Shown: piece after piece, positions 51,220-61,730 of the stretch | Position numbering within the stretch: position 1 is the first letter of the stretch | Layout: each line of letters opens with the position of its first letter | DNA from: Chrysoperla carnea | Taxonomy: Eukaryota; Arthropoda; Insecta; Neuroptera; Chrysopidae | Direction: 5' to 3' | DNA length: 64,000 nt | Assembly: GCF_905475395.1 (NCBI RefSeq) | Contig: NC_058342.1 | Coordinates: forward strand, 8,431,140 to 8,495,139 | Notes under the pieces: model-generated | Seen by the model: only the letters and a program-made list of their open reading frames with translations | Told to the model about the DNA's origin: nothing | Database searches by the model: none | Translations under genes and position numbers: made by a program

Positions 51220-54080
51220 CATTACGGCGATTTCATAAGCTTTTGTCCATAACAACAGCTTTTGTTTTCATGCTGTACAAGCAAAAAAAATGTTGTTTGA
51301 CTTTGTTTGAATACAGGCAGATAACATACCGTGCTTTCCTCCCTCACCCATGAAGCGATGAAGTTAACAAGAGGGCAAAAAACAATTTTTTTTAATTTTC
51401 CGACAAAAAGTCTTTTTTCATAAAAAACCAACAGAATTTGATCAAGCACTTCACAGGCACATATGAAGTTACTTATATTGTAGAAAAAATGATGTGCATT
51501 GATTTAAGTTATGATGGTAATGAAAAACTATATGTAATAACATTACTACGTATGTAAAAATAATGTTTAATGATAATGTAAGCTTTTCGTTCTTTCGATC
51601 AAATTATATCAATTATTAAAATTCGTTGGGATGTTTCTAGGTGAAATTTAAATAAACATATTTATTGCTACTTTCTTTTTTACTCGAATTTATTTGAAAA
51701 ATTGGTCGTAATTTTAAACTAAAATAAGTATCCAAAATTAAACTATTTTTGATTAATCGATTTCTATGGTGCTAAGATTCATTTTTAAAAAATTTTCTGC
51801 ATTACTTAAGAAAGATAATAATAATATTTTTATTGTACCAGAAAAATTCAGCATTTTTAGATCCTTGAAAATAGCACCCTCAAATGCGAATGTTCATAAA
51901 ATGCAATAAGCATGATGTACAGGTCCTGCGCTAAATATGATTTATGTTAACAAAAAATTTTATTGTTTAAAATAACAGTAGTAAATTCTAAGTAAATTTC
52001 AACAATTAACTTTGAATGTTTTAACTATTCAAAACAAACAATAAATAAATATATGAATTAATTTTTATTTTAATGGATTATTATGTACTTATTTTTGTTA
52101 CATTCGATATTCATTTGTATCATATTTTTTTAGGTAAGAAAATATGTAATAATTATAAATTTTAATTATTTATGTAATATGTAAATTGATAATAAATAAA
52201 AACTGTTTTTTTCCTCGTTTACCTGATTATTATTACTGAATATGTATTAAATTGTATTTGGCGGAATCAAGAATTAAAAGGTGAACCCAACAAAAAAAAA
52301 CACTAGTTTTACAACAAAATATAGTGCGTACCTTCTCTAATAGTAATTTTTACTTTTGTCACTAGGAGAGTACAGGCATGAGTTGATAACGAGTATCCAC
52401 TAAAAAACTGGACAGAATCTAGTATTCAGTTGAGTTGATGACTTTCAGTCAACAATTCGCGATTGATTCGTTTTTAGATATAATCCATCATTTCCTGGAT
52501 CGATATCATTCTTAATTAATCGATGCTCGGTCGTGCATCATCTTTCATTTTCAAACATTTATCTAAAATTAAATTATTAAATTTAATATTTTTAAAACGA
52601 CTCGGTATGGTCGTAAGTTGTTATTTATTTCACTTTCAGAAATGGATATATTTTATTATTCAATGAATAACAATTATTAAAAACATATTTTGTAATAATG
52701 ATACCACGTTTTTTTTTAAAAAACGCTTACTTTATATTCACCATTCAACATCGCTTTTAATTCTTGGATTTTGGTAAATACTTCCATTTTGTATCATTAT
52801 GTATTAATTTCAAAATTTATATTCAATTTAATTATTACCTGCAATTCAATCAAGGTTAGTAAAATTATTTATAAAGATCGATATTCATTAACTAGGCAAA
52901 TATGTTTCTGGGTATATTCAATTTAAATTCATCCTGTTACAAATTGTTGGCAAATTAATTAAAGTTAATTAATTAGTTATAAATAATGCAAACAATAATG
53001 TAAATATCAAATATTTTTTAATCTGTCTGCGACGGTACATATGCAATTGAAAAGTTTACTCTGTCTGTGACTGTACTTTATTTTTTTCAACTTTAGTTAT
53101 TTATTTTTTTCAACTTTAGCTATTTATTTTTTTCAACTGTTAGTTCTAAAAATTACCACCAGTCACTAACTAACAGAGCTTAGTGTAATTTTGATTAGAA
53201 CCATTCTCTTTAAATTCTGACCGTCACAAAAGAAAGATCTTGGAATAATTAATTTAAATTATTTATTCCAAGATGGATACACATTTTTTTTAACACACCT
53301 TTTAGTGTGTGGCAGTAATTATATTGTTTAAATTTTTATAATTTTTTTCATTTAATTCTTATTAAGAATTCATATTTTTCCAATACGACAATTTAAACAT
53401 ATATTTTTGTTTAATGTCGTTTTATTAAAAACACACAACTGTACAGAATGTAAAAGGACATTCGGGCATAATTTAAAAATTGTGTAACTTAATATTATTT
53501 TCCTTTGTATGTTTTTTGTGACGTTTAGAATTTTATTTGTGGGCACAATTCCTTATAAAATGTAATTTAAGGAGTTGGATTCACTGCGATCACAAGCAGC
53601 ATACAGGAACATTTTATATTTTATTTTATATTTTATATATGTTAATTTTTTTCTAAAGTTATTATCGTAAGATATTTTCAAAACTTTATTTTTTTCTTTA
53701 AATTCAACATGTGAAATTTCATGTAAGTTACAAAATGGCTGACGCCTTGTAAATTTATATTTTTTCATTTATGTTATGTCAAACATTTATATTTTTGATT
53801 TAATGAAATAGACTAACTCTTATATTTTTTATTTTAAACGTAGACTTTTTATTTTGTCTTTTTAAGACTTTCTGGGGGGTAATCGCCTTCGGCGTTATCT
53901 TTGGGCCTAGAACGCAAATTAATCTGTTCCGGTTTTTTCAAACATTAGTAAAAATCTTATTTTTATTTTTATTTTTAAATGTTTCAAACCGGGATGTTTC
54001 ACTTTAGGAACACTATTTAATATTTTGTTGGGTAAATATCAATCTTAGTGTTCTGGGGGTTACGAAGGAATTGGCTGAGG
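51220..54080. other. Long AT-rich stretch without genes
   Basis: No coding region can be supported. It contains three tandem copies of a TTATTTTTTTCAACTTTAG-type unit (about 53087-53145), a palindrome at 53237-53274 and a GC-richer patch at 53872-53920 (CTGGGGGGTAATCGCCTTCG). The short frame at 53553-53768 on the minus strand is probably chance. Confidence 0.5.
53237..53274. repeat. Palindrome ATCTTGGAATAA ... TTATTCCAAGAT
   Basis: The 12-bp arms are perfect reverse complements around an AT-only centre that is itself nearly palindromic. Confidence 0.8.
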
Positions 54081-54304
54081 TTTTAGGAGAGCGAAGGCTA
54101 ATACCGTACAGCGGCTAATTCCGTACATCGCTGTTTATACTGAAAGAATAGAGCTGCGCGCGTTTTGTTGGTTTCAATCATTAGCACAGTAGTCTTAGTG
54201 TAACCTATTAAGTTACTGTGTTATTAAGCGTAATCATTTTGCTATGAACACATGTTATGTGATTTGTTGCTGGTTTTTACAAGTTTTTAACATAAGAAAA
54301 TAAG

Positions 54305-54600
54305 ATGTAAGTACCTATTTTTATTAAATTTTATATTGAAATTATTATATTTCGGACTATAAATCTCTTTTTAATAAGATTATGGTCAAAGAATCACTTT
54401 ATTTGAATTTTTTTTAGGTAAGTTCTCATTCTTGAAATTTGAATTCGGTCTTGGGAATTACCGTACACTGTACGGTATTACCCGCAATAACAGCTTGTAT
54501 TAGCGTTGATTTATATGACATGTTATTAAATTTTTATTAATGAATAGGTGTTATAATATGTTGTTAATTAATTGTATTACATGGTTTTTTAATTTTTTAG
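54305..54600 (+). other. Probable 5' untranslated intron of the pogo transposase gene
   Basis: A strong donor AAGATGTAAGTACC at about 54302-54315 and the acceptor TTTTTTAG ending at 54600, directly before the ATG, suggest an intron in the leader. The decayed copy at 1620 has the same arrangement (CAGGTAAG at about 1359, TTTTTTCAG before its ATG). Confidence 0.55.
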
Positions 54601-56454
54601 ATGGCTCCAAATAAAAAATGTAGTTGGTCACCACGAAAAATGAAACAAGCTGTGAAGGCTATACAAGATGGAGCTAAATTGAGAAAAACGGCTACTTTAT
54701 ATAATATTCCCGTAATGACACTATCAGATTATGTGAAGAAAGCAGGCAACTCTCGTTCTATCATTTTTAACAAAATGGGTAGAAAGCCAGTTTTTACAGC
54801 ACAACAAGAAGCAGAAATAAAAGATCATATTCTGCTTTTAAGTAAGTTATTTTATGGATTGACACCAAATTCATTGAAGAGAGCTGTGTTTGAATATGCA
54901 GAAAGAAATAAAATAAAAAATCCATTTAACAAAGATGCAAGGGAAGCTGGAAAAGACTGGCTTTACGGTTTTCTCAAAAGAAACCCAGAAGTCTCTGTAA
55001 GACGCCCAGAAGCAACAAGTATAAATAGGATTCTTGCTTTCAATTCTCAAGAAATTAAATTGTATTTCGATAACTTGAAACAGATCATGATTAAACACAA
55101 GTTTCCTCCACACAGAATATTTAATGTGGATGAAACGGGCATAAATAGCGTTCATAGGCCTGATAAAATTCTTGCTGCAAAAGGGCTTAAGCAAGTTGGA
55201 GCAGCAACGAGTTGGGAAAGAGGAAAAAATATTACAATATGTTGTTGTATCAGTGCTACAGGCCAATACATCCCACCTATGATAATTTATCCCCGCCAGC
55301 GTATGCCAGCCAGTTTGGAAAGAGGAGGTCCAAATGGAAGCATTTATAAATGCTCCAAGTCTGGATGGATGAATGAGGAGCTATTTCTCGATTGGATCAA
55401 ACATTTTAAAGAACATACAAGATCAACACTTGAGAATGAGGTGTTATTGATCCTCGATAATCACTCCAGTCATATTTCTTTAAATATATACCAGTACTGT
55501 CGTGAGAATGGCATCCATATGGTAACTTTACCACCACACACTTCCCATCGTACACAGCCCTTAGATTTAACTGTGTTTGGACCACTAAAAAGTGCATTAC
55601 ATAAGGAGTGCCAGACATATATGAATACGAACAACTATGAGAAGTTAACGCCTGTAGATCTCATTCCTCTTTTTACAAAAGCGTATCTTAAAATTGCCAA
55701 TGCAGAAAAGGCTGTTAATGGGTTTAAAACTGCAGGAATTTGGCCTTTCGATTCGAATATTTTTGAACAATTGACTGAGGAAGGAAATGATGAACCATCA
55801 CATGAAGCTATTTCACCAGAAGAAGCAATTCATTTAGCATCAGAGGTAGGTGAACTCATTTCACCAGAAGATGAAGTTAATTTAGAATCGGAGATACCAT
55901 ATGAACCCGTGTTTCCAGACAAAGCAGTCATTCATCCAGATAACCAGCAACCTAGTACATCAGGTATGAATAACGCAAGGCAGATTGTTGAAAATATTGA
56001 AGAAGAGATTATACAAACATCTTTCGAGGCTATTTCTCCATTACCAGACCAAAAAAAAAGGCAAGAAAAAGGGCAAGGTAAAAGAAAGCAGCACTCAATA
56101 GTTCTCACTTCCAGTCCAATGAAGACGTTCTTAGAAGATAAAGAAAATAAGCGAATTGTAAAAAAAGAAAACAAGCCGAAGAAACAGAAGATATGCAAAA
56201 AAAATAAAAAGGACTCTAAGAAAACACTTCAGAAAAAAACAAAAAAAGAAACTAAAAACTTTTCAACTTCATCGTCTGAAGATGAATTTTATGACGAAGG
56301 GCAATCAGGAGTGAATGAATTGTGTGTTATATGCCATGAATTTGGGAAGGATAAAGAATTGTGGTATAGATGTGTGTCCTGTGGCAAATGGGCACATGCT
56401 TTGTGCAGTGGAGCAAATTCTGCGGACAATTATGTATGTCTAATTTGTGAATAA
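54601..56454 (+). CDS. Intact pogo-like DDE transposase with C-terminal PHD-like zinc finger, 617 residues
   Basis: One uninterrupted frame from ATG 54601 to TAA 56454. Residues about 8-50 form a psq-type helix-turn-helix (RKMKQAVKAIQDGAKLRKTA, YNIPVMTLSDYV). Residues about 65-145 form a CENP-B/Tc5-type second DNA-binding domain (EAGKDWLYGFLKRNPEV, RRPEATSINRI). The catalytic core has FNVDETG (Asp177), LILDNHSSH (Asp286) and QPLDLTVFGPLK (Asp322). An acidic then Lys-rich linker (about 400-560) looks nuclear. Residues 573-616 form a Cys-rich finger, CVICHEFGKDKELWYRC, CGKWAHALCSG, YVCLIC, of PHD or PHD-like type. The enzyme should cut and paste the element at TA. All expected catalytic residues are present. 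The finger is not part of the minimal pogo transposase; the decayed copy at 1620-4038 has it too, so it is a lineage feature. Confidence 0.92.
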   Translation: MAPNKKCSWSPRKMKQAVKAIQDGAKLRKTATLYNIPVMTLSDYVKKAGNSRSIIFNKMGRKPVFTAQQEAEIKDHILLLSKLFYGLTPNSLKRAVFEYAERNKIKNPFNKDAREAGKDWLYGFLKRNPEVSVRRPEATSINRILAFNSQEIKLYFDNLKQIMIKHKFPPHRIFNVDETGINSVHRPDKILAAKGLKQVGAATSWERGKNITICCCISATGQYIPPMIIYPRQRMPASLERGGPNGSIYKCSKSGWMNEELFLDWIKHFKEHTRSTLENEVLLILDNHSSHISLNIYQYCRENGIHMVTLPPHTSHRTQPLDLTVFGPLKSALHKECQTYMNTNNYEKLTPVDLIPLFTKAYLKIANAEKAVNGFKTAGIWPFDSNIFEQLTEEGNDEPSHEAISPEEAIHLASEVGELISPEDEVNLESEIPYEPVFPDKAVIHPDNQQPSTSGMNNARQIVENIEEEIIQTSFEAISPLPDQKKRQEKGQGKRKQHSIVLTSSPMKTFLEDKENKRIVKKENKPKKQKICKKNKKDSKKTLQKKTKKETKNFSTSSSEDEFYDEGQSGVNELCVICHEFGKDKELWYRCVSCGKWAHALCSGANSADNYVCLICE

Positions 56455-56784
56455 ATAAAATAATAGGTACCCACAGTTAATTAATTTTTTTTTTTTGTAT
56501 AAAAAACCTTCTTTCGGCCTATTTAGGGTCTTAAAATTATGTACGAAATTAGACGAACAAAGTACGGAATTAGACGCAAGTCTCGGGTAATTCCGTACAA
56601 ATAACTTTTTTAAATATTTTGATTTTGACACTGTCATATTGGACACTCTCAATTATGGATTATTTATATAAAACTAGATTAAATTTAGGATGGTTTGATA
56701 TATAATACATTGAATTCTATTAAGTAGTTTCGGAGAAATGCACGTTTAAAGTTAGGTGTACGGCAATACCCTCCGCTCCCCTAC

Positions 56785-57470
56785 TTCTTGTTCTCGACGC
56801 AAGTCCAGAATTAAGTATTAAAATTTTAAGAAAAGGAAAAATTCATTACATAATTTTTTTCTTAATTACCACACCATCTTTAATTTTCGTAACAATCCTT
56901 TTTAAAAAGGATTTATACTTAAAAATGTCTATATGATTTTTCTATTCAATGAACAATTCTAAAAATAGACATATTTTTATTTATTACTAATTTTTTTTTA
57001 ACTTTTAATGTATTGCATTAATGATAATGTTTTTTACATTCAAAAAGTAAGTATTTGTCGACATATATTTATTTTTGGATATATACGTTTGTGTATTAGA
57101 TTTCACATAAGGAATCGATATCCTTTGATATTACAAAGATTATTTCGAGATTAAAAAATGTTAAAATGTAGTTGTTAAATTTATAACTATATCCTTTTTT
57201 TTCTAAAAATTTACTTAATTTATGTAATTACTTATAATTTTTAAATTGTTTAATATTTAGGTATTTTTTAATAATGATAATTGCTTTTTCCATTGATTTA
57301 AATAATCTAAGGTTATGTTTGTAGATCAATATGACATTTCTAGTTTTATGTTATAATAAATTTCTTGTGCACTATTTATTACAAAGGAGCTATAGAATGT
57401 ACCGAAATGTGCATATATTTTTGACATATAAGTTATATATCCTAGTTCACCTATATTATTAATTAGTATA
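56785..57470. other. AT-rich spacer, nothing recognised
   Basis: No open frames or repeats of note between the pogo element and the foldback MITE. Confidence 0.5.
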
Positions 57471-57474
57471 CTTA

Positions 57475-58567
57475 CCCTCTAAAATTAAATTAGTGAAATT
57501 TTCACTAATTCAGCTAGTGAAATTTTTTTCACTGTAAAATTAGTGATTTTACTAGATTAATCAGTGAAACAATCACTATCTCAATTAGTGATTTCAATTT
57601 TCAATAATTCAATAGTAGTTTTCACCAATTAGCAGTTGCTTTCTCACTAATTGTATTAGTCAGTTTAGAATTCACTAATTATGCAGTTATTTTTACTTGG
57701 TTATCAGTGATTTTATGACTAATTGCATTGATGGCTTTGATTTTCACTAATTTATCAGTGATTGTTTCCCCTTTTTATTTAGAGTATGTTCTTTATTTAC
57801 TCGTATGAACGGAGACATATAACATACTTGTATGAACCAAGACATAGCAGTATCATAAAAAAATATTTTAGTTTTATGACCTACGATTCTTTCGTTACTT
57901 CAACAGTTTCAAATGATCTTTCGTGCAAAGAAGACTGTCAAATTTTGATTTAAAAATTTTGATCCCGAGTAAGTGAAGTTTTTTCTCTTGTAATCAGTTA
58001 CATTGCAATGTTTTAATCATAGCACCGGCACACATAAAAAAGTAAGTGGAATGTGCATTTGACCGGACCTAATGTGATTTTCAAAGTTTTTGGTTCTAAA
58101 CATGTACTTTATGTATACAAAAATACAAGATATTTTTTCCTTTTCCTAATAAAAAATTGTTTTACTTACAAGTACCTAATTGAATAGAATAGTATTTTTA
58201 ACTGATAAATTAGTTAATTTTGCTAATTCACAACAATAAAAGAATTAGTAAATTCTGTTAATTTAATTGGCGATTTTCACTAATAGACCGTTTGATGTAA
58301 CTAATGGATTAGTGAAAAGTACTGTCACCATTAAATTAGTTATTTTCACTCACAAATTAGTGATTTTAATTTTCACTTATAAATTAGTGAAATATATTTC
58401 CATTTATCAATTAGTGAATCTTATTTTCACTGATGAATTAGTGATTTCTTTTTTCACTGAATCATTCAGTGAATTTTCACTAATTCTAAGTTGCTGGATT
58501 TCAACTAAAAAAATTAGTGAAATTTCACTGTGAATTAGTGAAATTTCACTAATTTAATTTTAGAGAG
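57475..58567. mobile_element. Foldback MITE with dense ATTAGTGAAA/TTTCACTAAT repeats
   Basis: The left end CCCTCTAAAATTAAATTAGT continues GAAAT. The right end, reverse complemented, is CTCTCTAAAATTAAATTAGT then GAAAT. TA flanks both (57473-57474, 58568-58569). Inside, the 10-mer ATTAGTGAAA and its complement recur more than twenty times towards both ends, leaving a unique centre at about 57780-58200. No transposase is encoded; the small open frame at 58267 is just the repeat. Confidence 0.85.
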
Positions 58568-58988
58568 TATATAAAATATGTCAAGGACGTTATAAACAAA
58601 TATGCAATGACGTATTTTATACACATCATTTATAAACAGCTTTCTAAAAACATCCTTATTAAACTGCATTCCAATCTAATGACGCATTTTATACACATCA
58701 TTTATAAACAGCTTTCTAAAAACATCCTTATTAAACTGCATTCCAATCTAAACGATACTTTCTAAAAACAAACCAAAATTTAGTATATAAGCCATCGTTA
58801 AATTGATAACGATTGTCTTTTTCATTACACAAGTTCGGATTCTTGCACGCTTGATTGTAGCGAACTAGCGATAGAATTATAAGTTGTATAATTGTTATTG
58901 AATTTAAATTAAAATAAGTTTTAACATTGTATTGTTGTTAAATTAAATAAAGTATTTTTTTTAATACATTCGAAATCTAAAATATAAT
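58568..58988 (+). repeat. 5' LTR of an errantivirus-like element (left edge uncertain)
   Basis: The right edge is set by the primer-binding site at 58989. The stretch contains two nearly identical tandem 72-bp units (58608-58679 and 58680-58751), a TATATAAG box near 58784, and a polyadenylation signal AATAAA at about 58947. The left edge is taken just after the MITE but cannot be confirmed, because the 3' LTR is outside the window. Confidence 0.6.
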
Positions 58989-59006
58989 TGGCGCAGCCGG
59001 TAGGAT
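58989..59006 (+). promoter_or_regulatory. tRNA primer-binding site
   Basis: TGGCGCAGCCGGTAGGAT directly follows the LTR and matches the 3' end complement of a Ser-type tRNA as used by 17.6-like errantiviruses (from memory of that group). Confidence 0.65.
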
Positions 59007-59337
59007 AGTGTCGTTATTACAGCACTATCAGCGTCCATCGTAAAATCACAACAAAAAGTACAAAAATCGACTTAGTGAAATTTACGAGTGCATTTTAATG
59101 CTTAATGGATTGAATCTACTAAACAAATAAATTTTATTATATTTTCAATCGAAAATTGTGTTTTGGAAAGTAAGCAGCATTGTGGTTAATTTTTGAACAC
59201 TTCAAGTGGATATTGAAGCAAGTGGAGTTAACTCTGGTCCAACAATCAACACTTAAATTGTTAAAACATAATGTGGATGTTTTTCGTAATCCAACTGTGA
59301 GTAATATTACTTTTGATTATTGTTTATAACACCCTTA

Positions 59338-60685
59338 ATGCCCAAATTCCCCAAAACACGAAAACCCTAATCTTCCCCTGTTGAAATACGAAAATCGATT
59401 TCCTCAGACGATTCGGACTCAAACACAGACTCAGACGCTGACTCTGTGGATTTAACAAATAATAATTTAAATACTTATTCACCAGTGGTAAACCAAATAA
59501 TAAAACAAGTTGAATCAATTGAATTGAACGATAACGTAAATTTACAAAATAATATTAGTAACGAAATGGCTACTACATTAACTGTAATGGACTTGTTGAA
59601 AAACATTTCAACCTTTGACGGTTCCTCTGGAACCCTAAATCGATTTTTGCGTAATGCAAACAGAATTGTAAATGCAGCAACCGATGCTACGAACACAGAA
59701 GTTATCACTGATTTAGTACGGAACAAAATAATCGGTAAAGCAAATGACGTGTTAATTTCCATAGGAGACCCAGCTGACTGGACAACTATTGAAACACACC
59801 TAAGAACGCAATTTTCTGATAGACGCACTGTTGAAACAATTCTTCATCGGCTCAATACTATTTCACAAGGTAATAAGCCTTTGGAACAATATTTTGCAGA
59901 AGTATCTGATTTACAGACGGCATTACTAAATTCGATCGACCAATCAAAATCAGCAGACTATATCCTTGGACAAACGGACCTGAATGTAATGATTGTGCTC
60001 AAATCATTTATGGCAGGATTAGATCCCAAACTAGGATACATAGTTAGGGCTAACAATCCAACTTCGATCAAAAACGCATACGATATATGCTTGAACGAAT
60101 TGAGTATGCAACAATCAAATTTAGACCGGTTTAGGATTAGCAATAGGCAACCTAGTTATAATTCTGATAACTCTAGGAGACCTATTCATAACTCAAAACC
60201 CATGATACCACAATAAAAAACTAACTACACCTTACATGCATAGACCCCCAAATAATTTCAATACCTTTAGACCACCACTAAATCCTCAAAATAACACGTA
60301 CAATAGTAACTTCAAGCCACCACACCAGTCAAATTCCCCAATGTACAACAACCAAAACCCTTTTTATAAAAGTCAAGCCCCTCATCAAAGACCTCCTGTC
60401 TTTGCACAACAGCAATACCGACCACAACAATCAAACCAACCCTTAAACAATACTTATAGACCACAACAACAACAATCATATAGACCAACCCCAATGGACG
60501 TTAGTTCAGGTAATACAAGAAAAGTATTACATAATACCGAAACTGACGATTACCAAGACGATCCAATTGACTACCACCAAGAGGATGAATATTATGACCC
60601 CCCGTACGATCAATACGATACGAACGAATGTTTAAATGAAAATTTTACGAACGTAGCCTCGACATCCGATCCTCCGGACTGTTAG
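59338..60685 (+). pseudogene. Errantivirus-like gag, frameshifted
   Basis: An ATG at 59338 is in frame with the long frame but meets a TAA at 59368; the frame then stays open from 59371 through an acidic Ser/Asp stretch to 60216. The core matches the capsid region of gypsy/17.6-like elements (FDGSSGTLNRFLRNANRIV, LEQYFAEVSDLQTALL). Near 60214-60236 a shift of one or two bases moves the C-terminal part to another frame (60236-60685), which is rich in Pro, Asn and Gln and contains PTPMDVSSGNT, usual for these proteins. Gag forms the particle. The stop at 59368 and the shift show this copy is inactive. No zinc knuckle is seen, consistent with this group. Confidence 0.75.
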
Positions 60686-61095
60686 AACTAAATTACCATA
60701 AAACCAACGGTACCCTCCCGTATATTAAGATCGATAAGTTACGATTCTTAATCGATACTGTAGCTGACAACAATTTTCTCGACCCAAAACATCTTATTTA
60801 TTTCCCAACAGCCATTCCAACAAATACTATCGTAAAAACTGCATTGAAAGAACACAAAATAACGCAGAAAGTCAGAGTTGATTATTTAGCAAATTTAAAT
60901 AATGACAATCCCATATTTTTCCTCATATTTAAATTCCATCATTTCTTTGACGGAATAATCGGTAATGAAACTTTGAAAAAACTCAAAGCAAATATTGATT
61001 ATGATTCAAACACTATAAATCTAAACGGAATCATAAACAAGTTGCATTTAAAACCCCTTGATAGACCCCAAATTCATGCTATTAACGGAAACGAA
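60640..61095 (+). pseudogene. Errantivirus-like protease, start of pol, cut by copia
   Basis: The pol frame is -1 relative to gag and overlaps its end, the usual arrangement for ribosomal frameshifting in these elements. It reads YHKTNGTLPYIKIDKLRF, then LIDTVADNNF where LIDTGA is expected at the aspartic protease active site, and later FFDGIIGNETLKKL and PLDRPQIHAING. The frame stops at 61101 only because copia starts at 61096; reverse transcriptase and the rest would lie beyond the window. The Gly to Val change in the catalytic triplet should abolish protease activity. Confidence 0.7.
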
Positions 61096-61462
61096 TGTTG
61101 AAAATAATTTCAAATTTGCCACTTAATAGTTATTGATGTTGTTGATATAATTCAGATAGACATAATTCTTTACTTTTTGTAACTTAGGAAAAAGGAAGTT
61201 ATATTTAAAATATAGTTCAAGTTAATTTTTTGTGCAAGACACACTTTTACGAATGTAAAATGTTAATGTTGCTTCATCTTGATACAAATATATTTTTATT
61301 TGTTTTAATAAATATTATTAAAATATTACAACAAATTAATCAACATAATCGTGTATTATTTTTCTGTTAAATGATTGACAATAAACCGTTTAAGAATTAG
61401 TTTGAATTATTGTGATTTTTTACTCAACGCAATATTCCACGTGCTACCTCAAACTTCCAACA
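61096..61462 (+). repeat. copia 5' LTR
   Basis: Starts TGTTG and ends CAACA, the inverted 5-bp termini expected for a copia LTR; 367 bp. It is followed immediately by the primer-binding site. Confidence 0.75.
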
Positions 61463-61478
61463 GGTTATGTACCCAGTT
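61463..61478 (+). promoter_or_regulatory. copia primer-binding site (internal initiator-Met tRNA type)
   Basis: GGTTATGTACCCAG resembles the copia primer site that pairs with the cut anticodon arm of initiator tRNA-Met (GGTTATGGGCCCAG in the fly element, from memory), with two mismatches. Confidence 0.6.
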
Positions 61479-61570
61479 TAAAAATCGTAATAATAATAAA
61501 ACTAAATTTTTTAAACTACGCAAAACATTTATTTTAAATATTAAAACAGTATTTTTAATATTTTACGAAA

Positions 61571-61680
61571 ACGTGCAAATTGAGGTATCGTTCCTTTAAA
61601 ATAAAACGTGTAAATTCAGGTATCGTTCCTTTAAAAAAACGTGTAAAATTTTTTGGTATCGTTCCTTAAAACGAGTAAAA
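61571..61680. repeat. Three tandem 35-bp units in the copia leader
   Basis: GGTATCGTTCCTTTAAAA with a following ACGTGTAAA recurs at 61584, 61619 and 61655, just upstream of the gag ATG. Confidence 0.9.
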
Positions 61681-61730
61681 AAAAAATAAAAACATTAAAA
61701 TAAAAAAATTTTAAATTAAACGTGCTAATC

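Larger units (their letters stand above)
54086..56781 (+). mobile_element. Complete pogo-like transposon with TA duplication and subterminal repeats
   Basis: The left end GGAGAGCGAAGGCTAATACC continues GTACA. The right end, reverse complemented, is GGGGAGCGGAGGGTATTGCC then GTACA, so 20 of 25 bases match. TA lies directly outside each end (54084-54085 and 56782-56783). Copies of TAATTCCGTAC and its complement GTACGGAATTA recur just inside both ends (54096-54126 and 56540-56600). The transposase gene inside is uninterrupted, so this is the one element in the window that might still be autonomous. Confidence 0.92.

Noticed and set aside
54871-56198. Minus-strand frames opposite the pogo transposase
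   Set aside because: Shadows of a clearly conserved plus-strand gene.
58267-58533. 88-codon frame with repeated YKLV and TDELV motifs
   Set aside because: It is generated by the ATTAGTGA/TCACTAAT repeats of the MITE.
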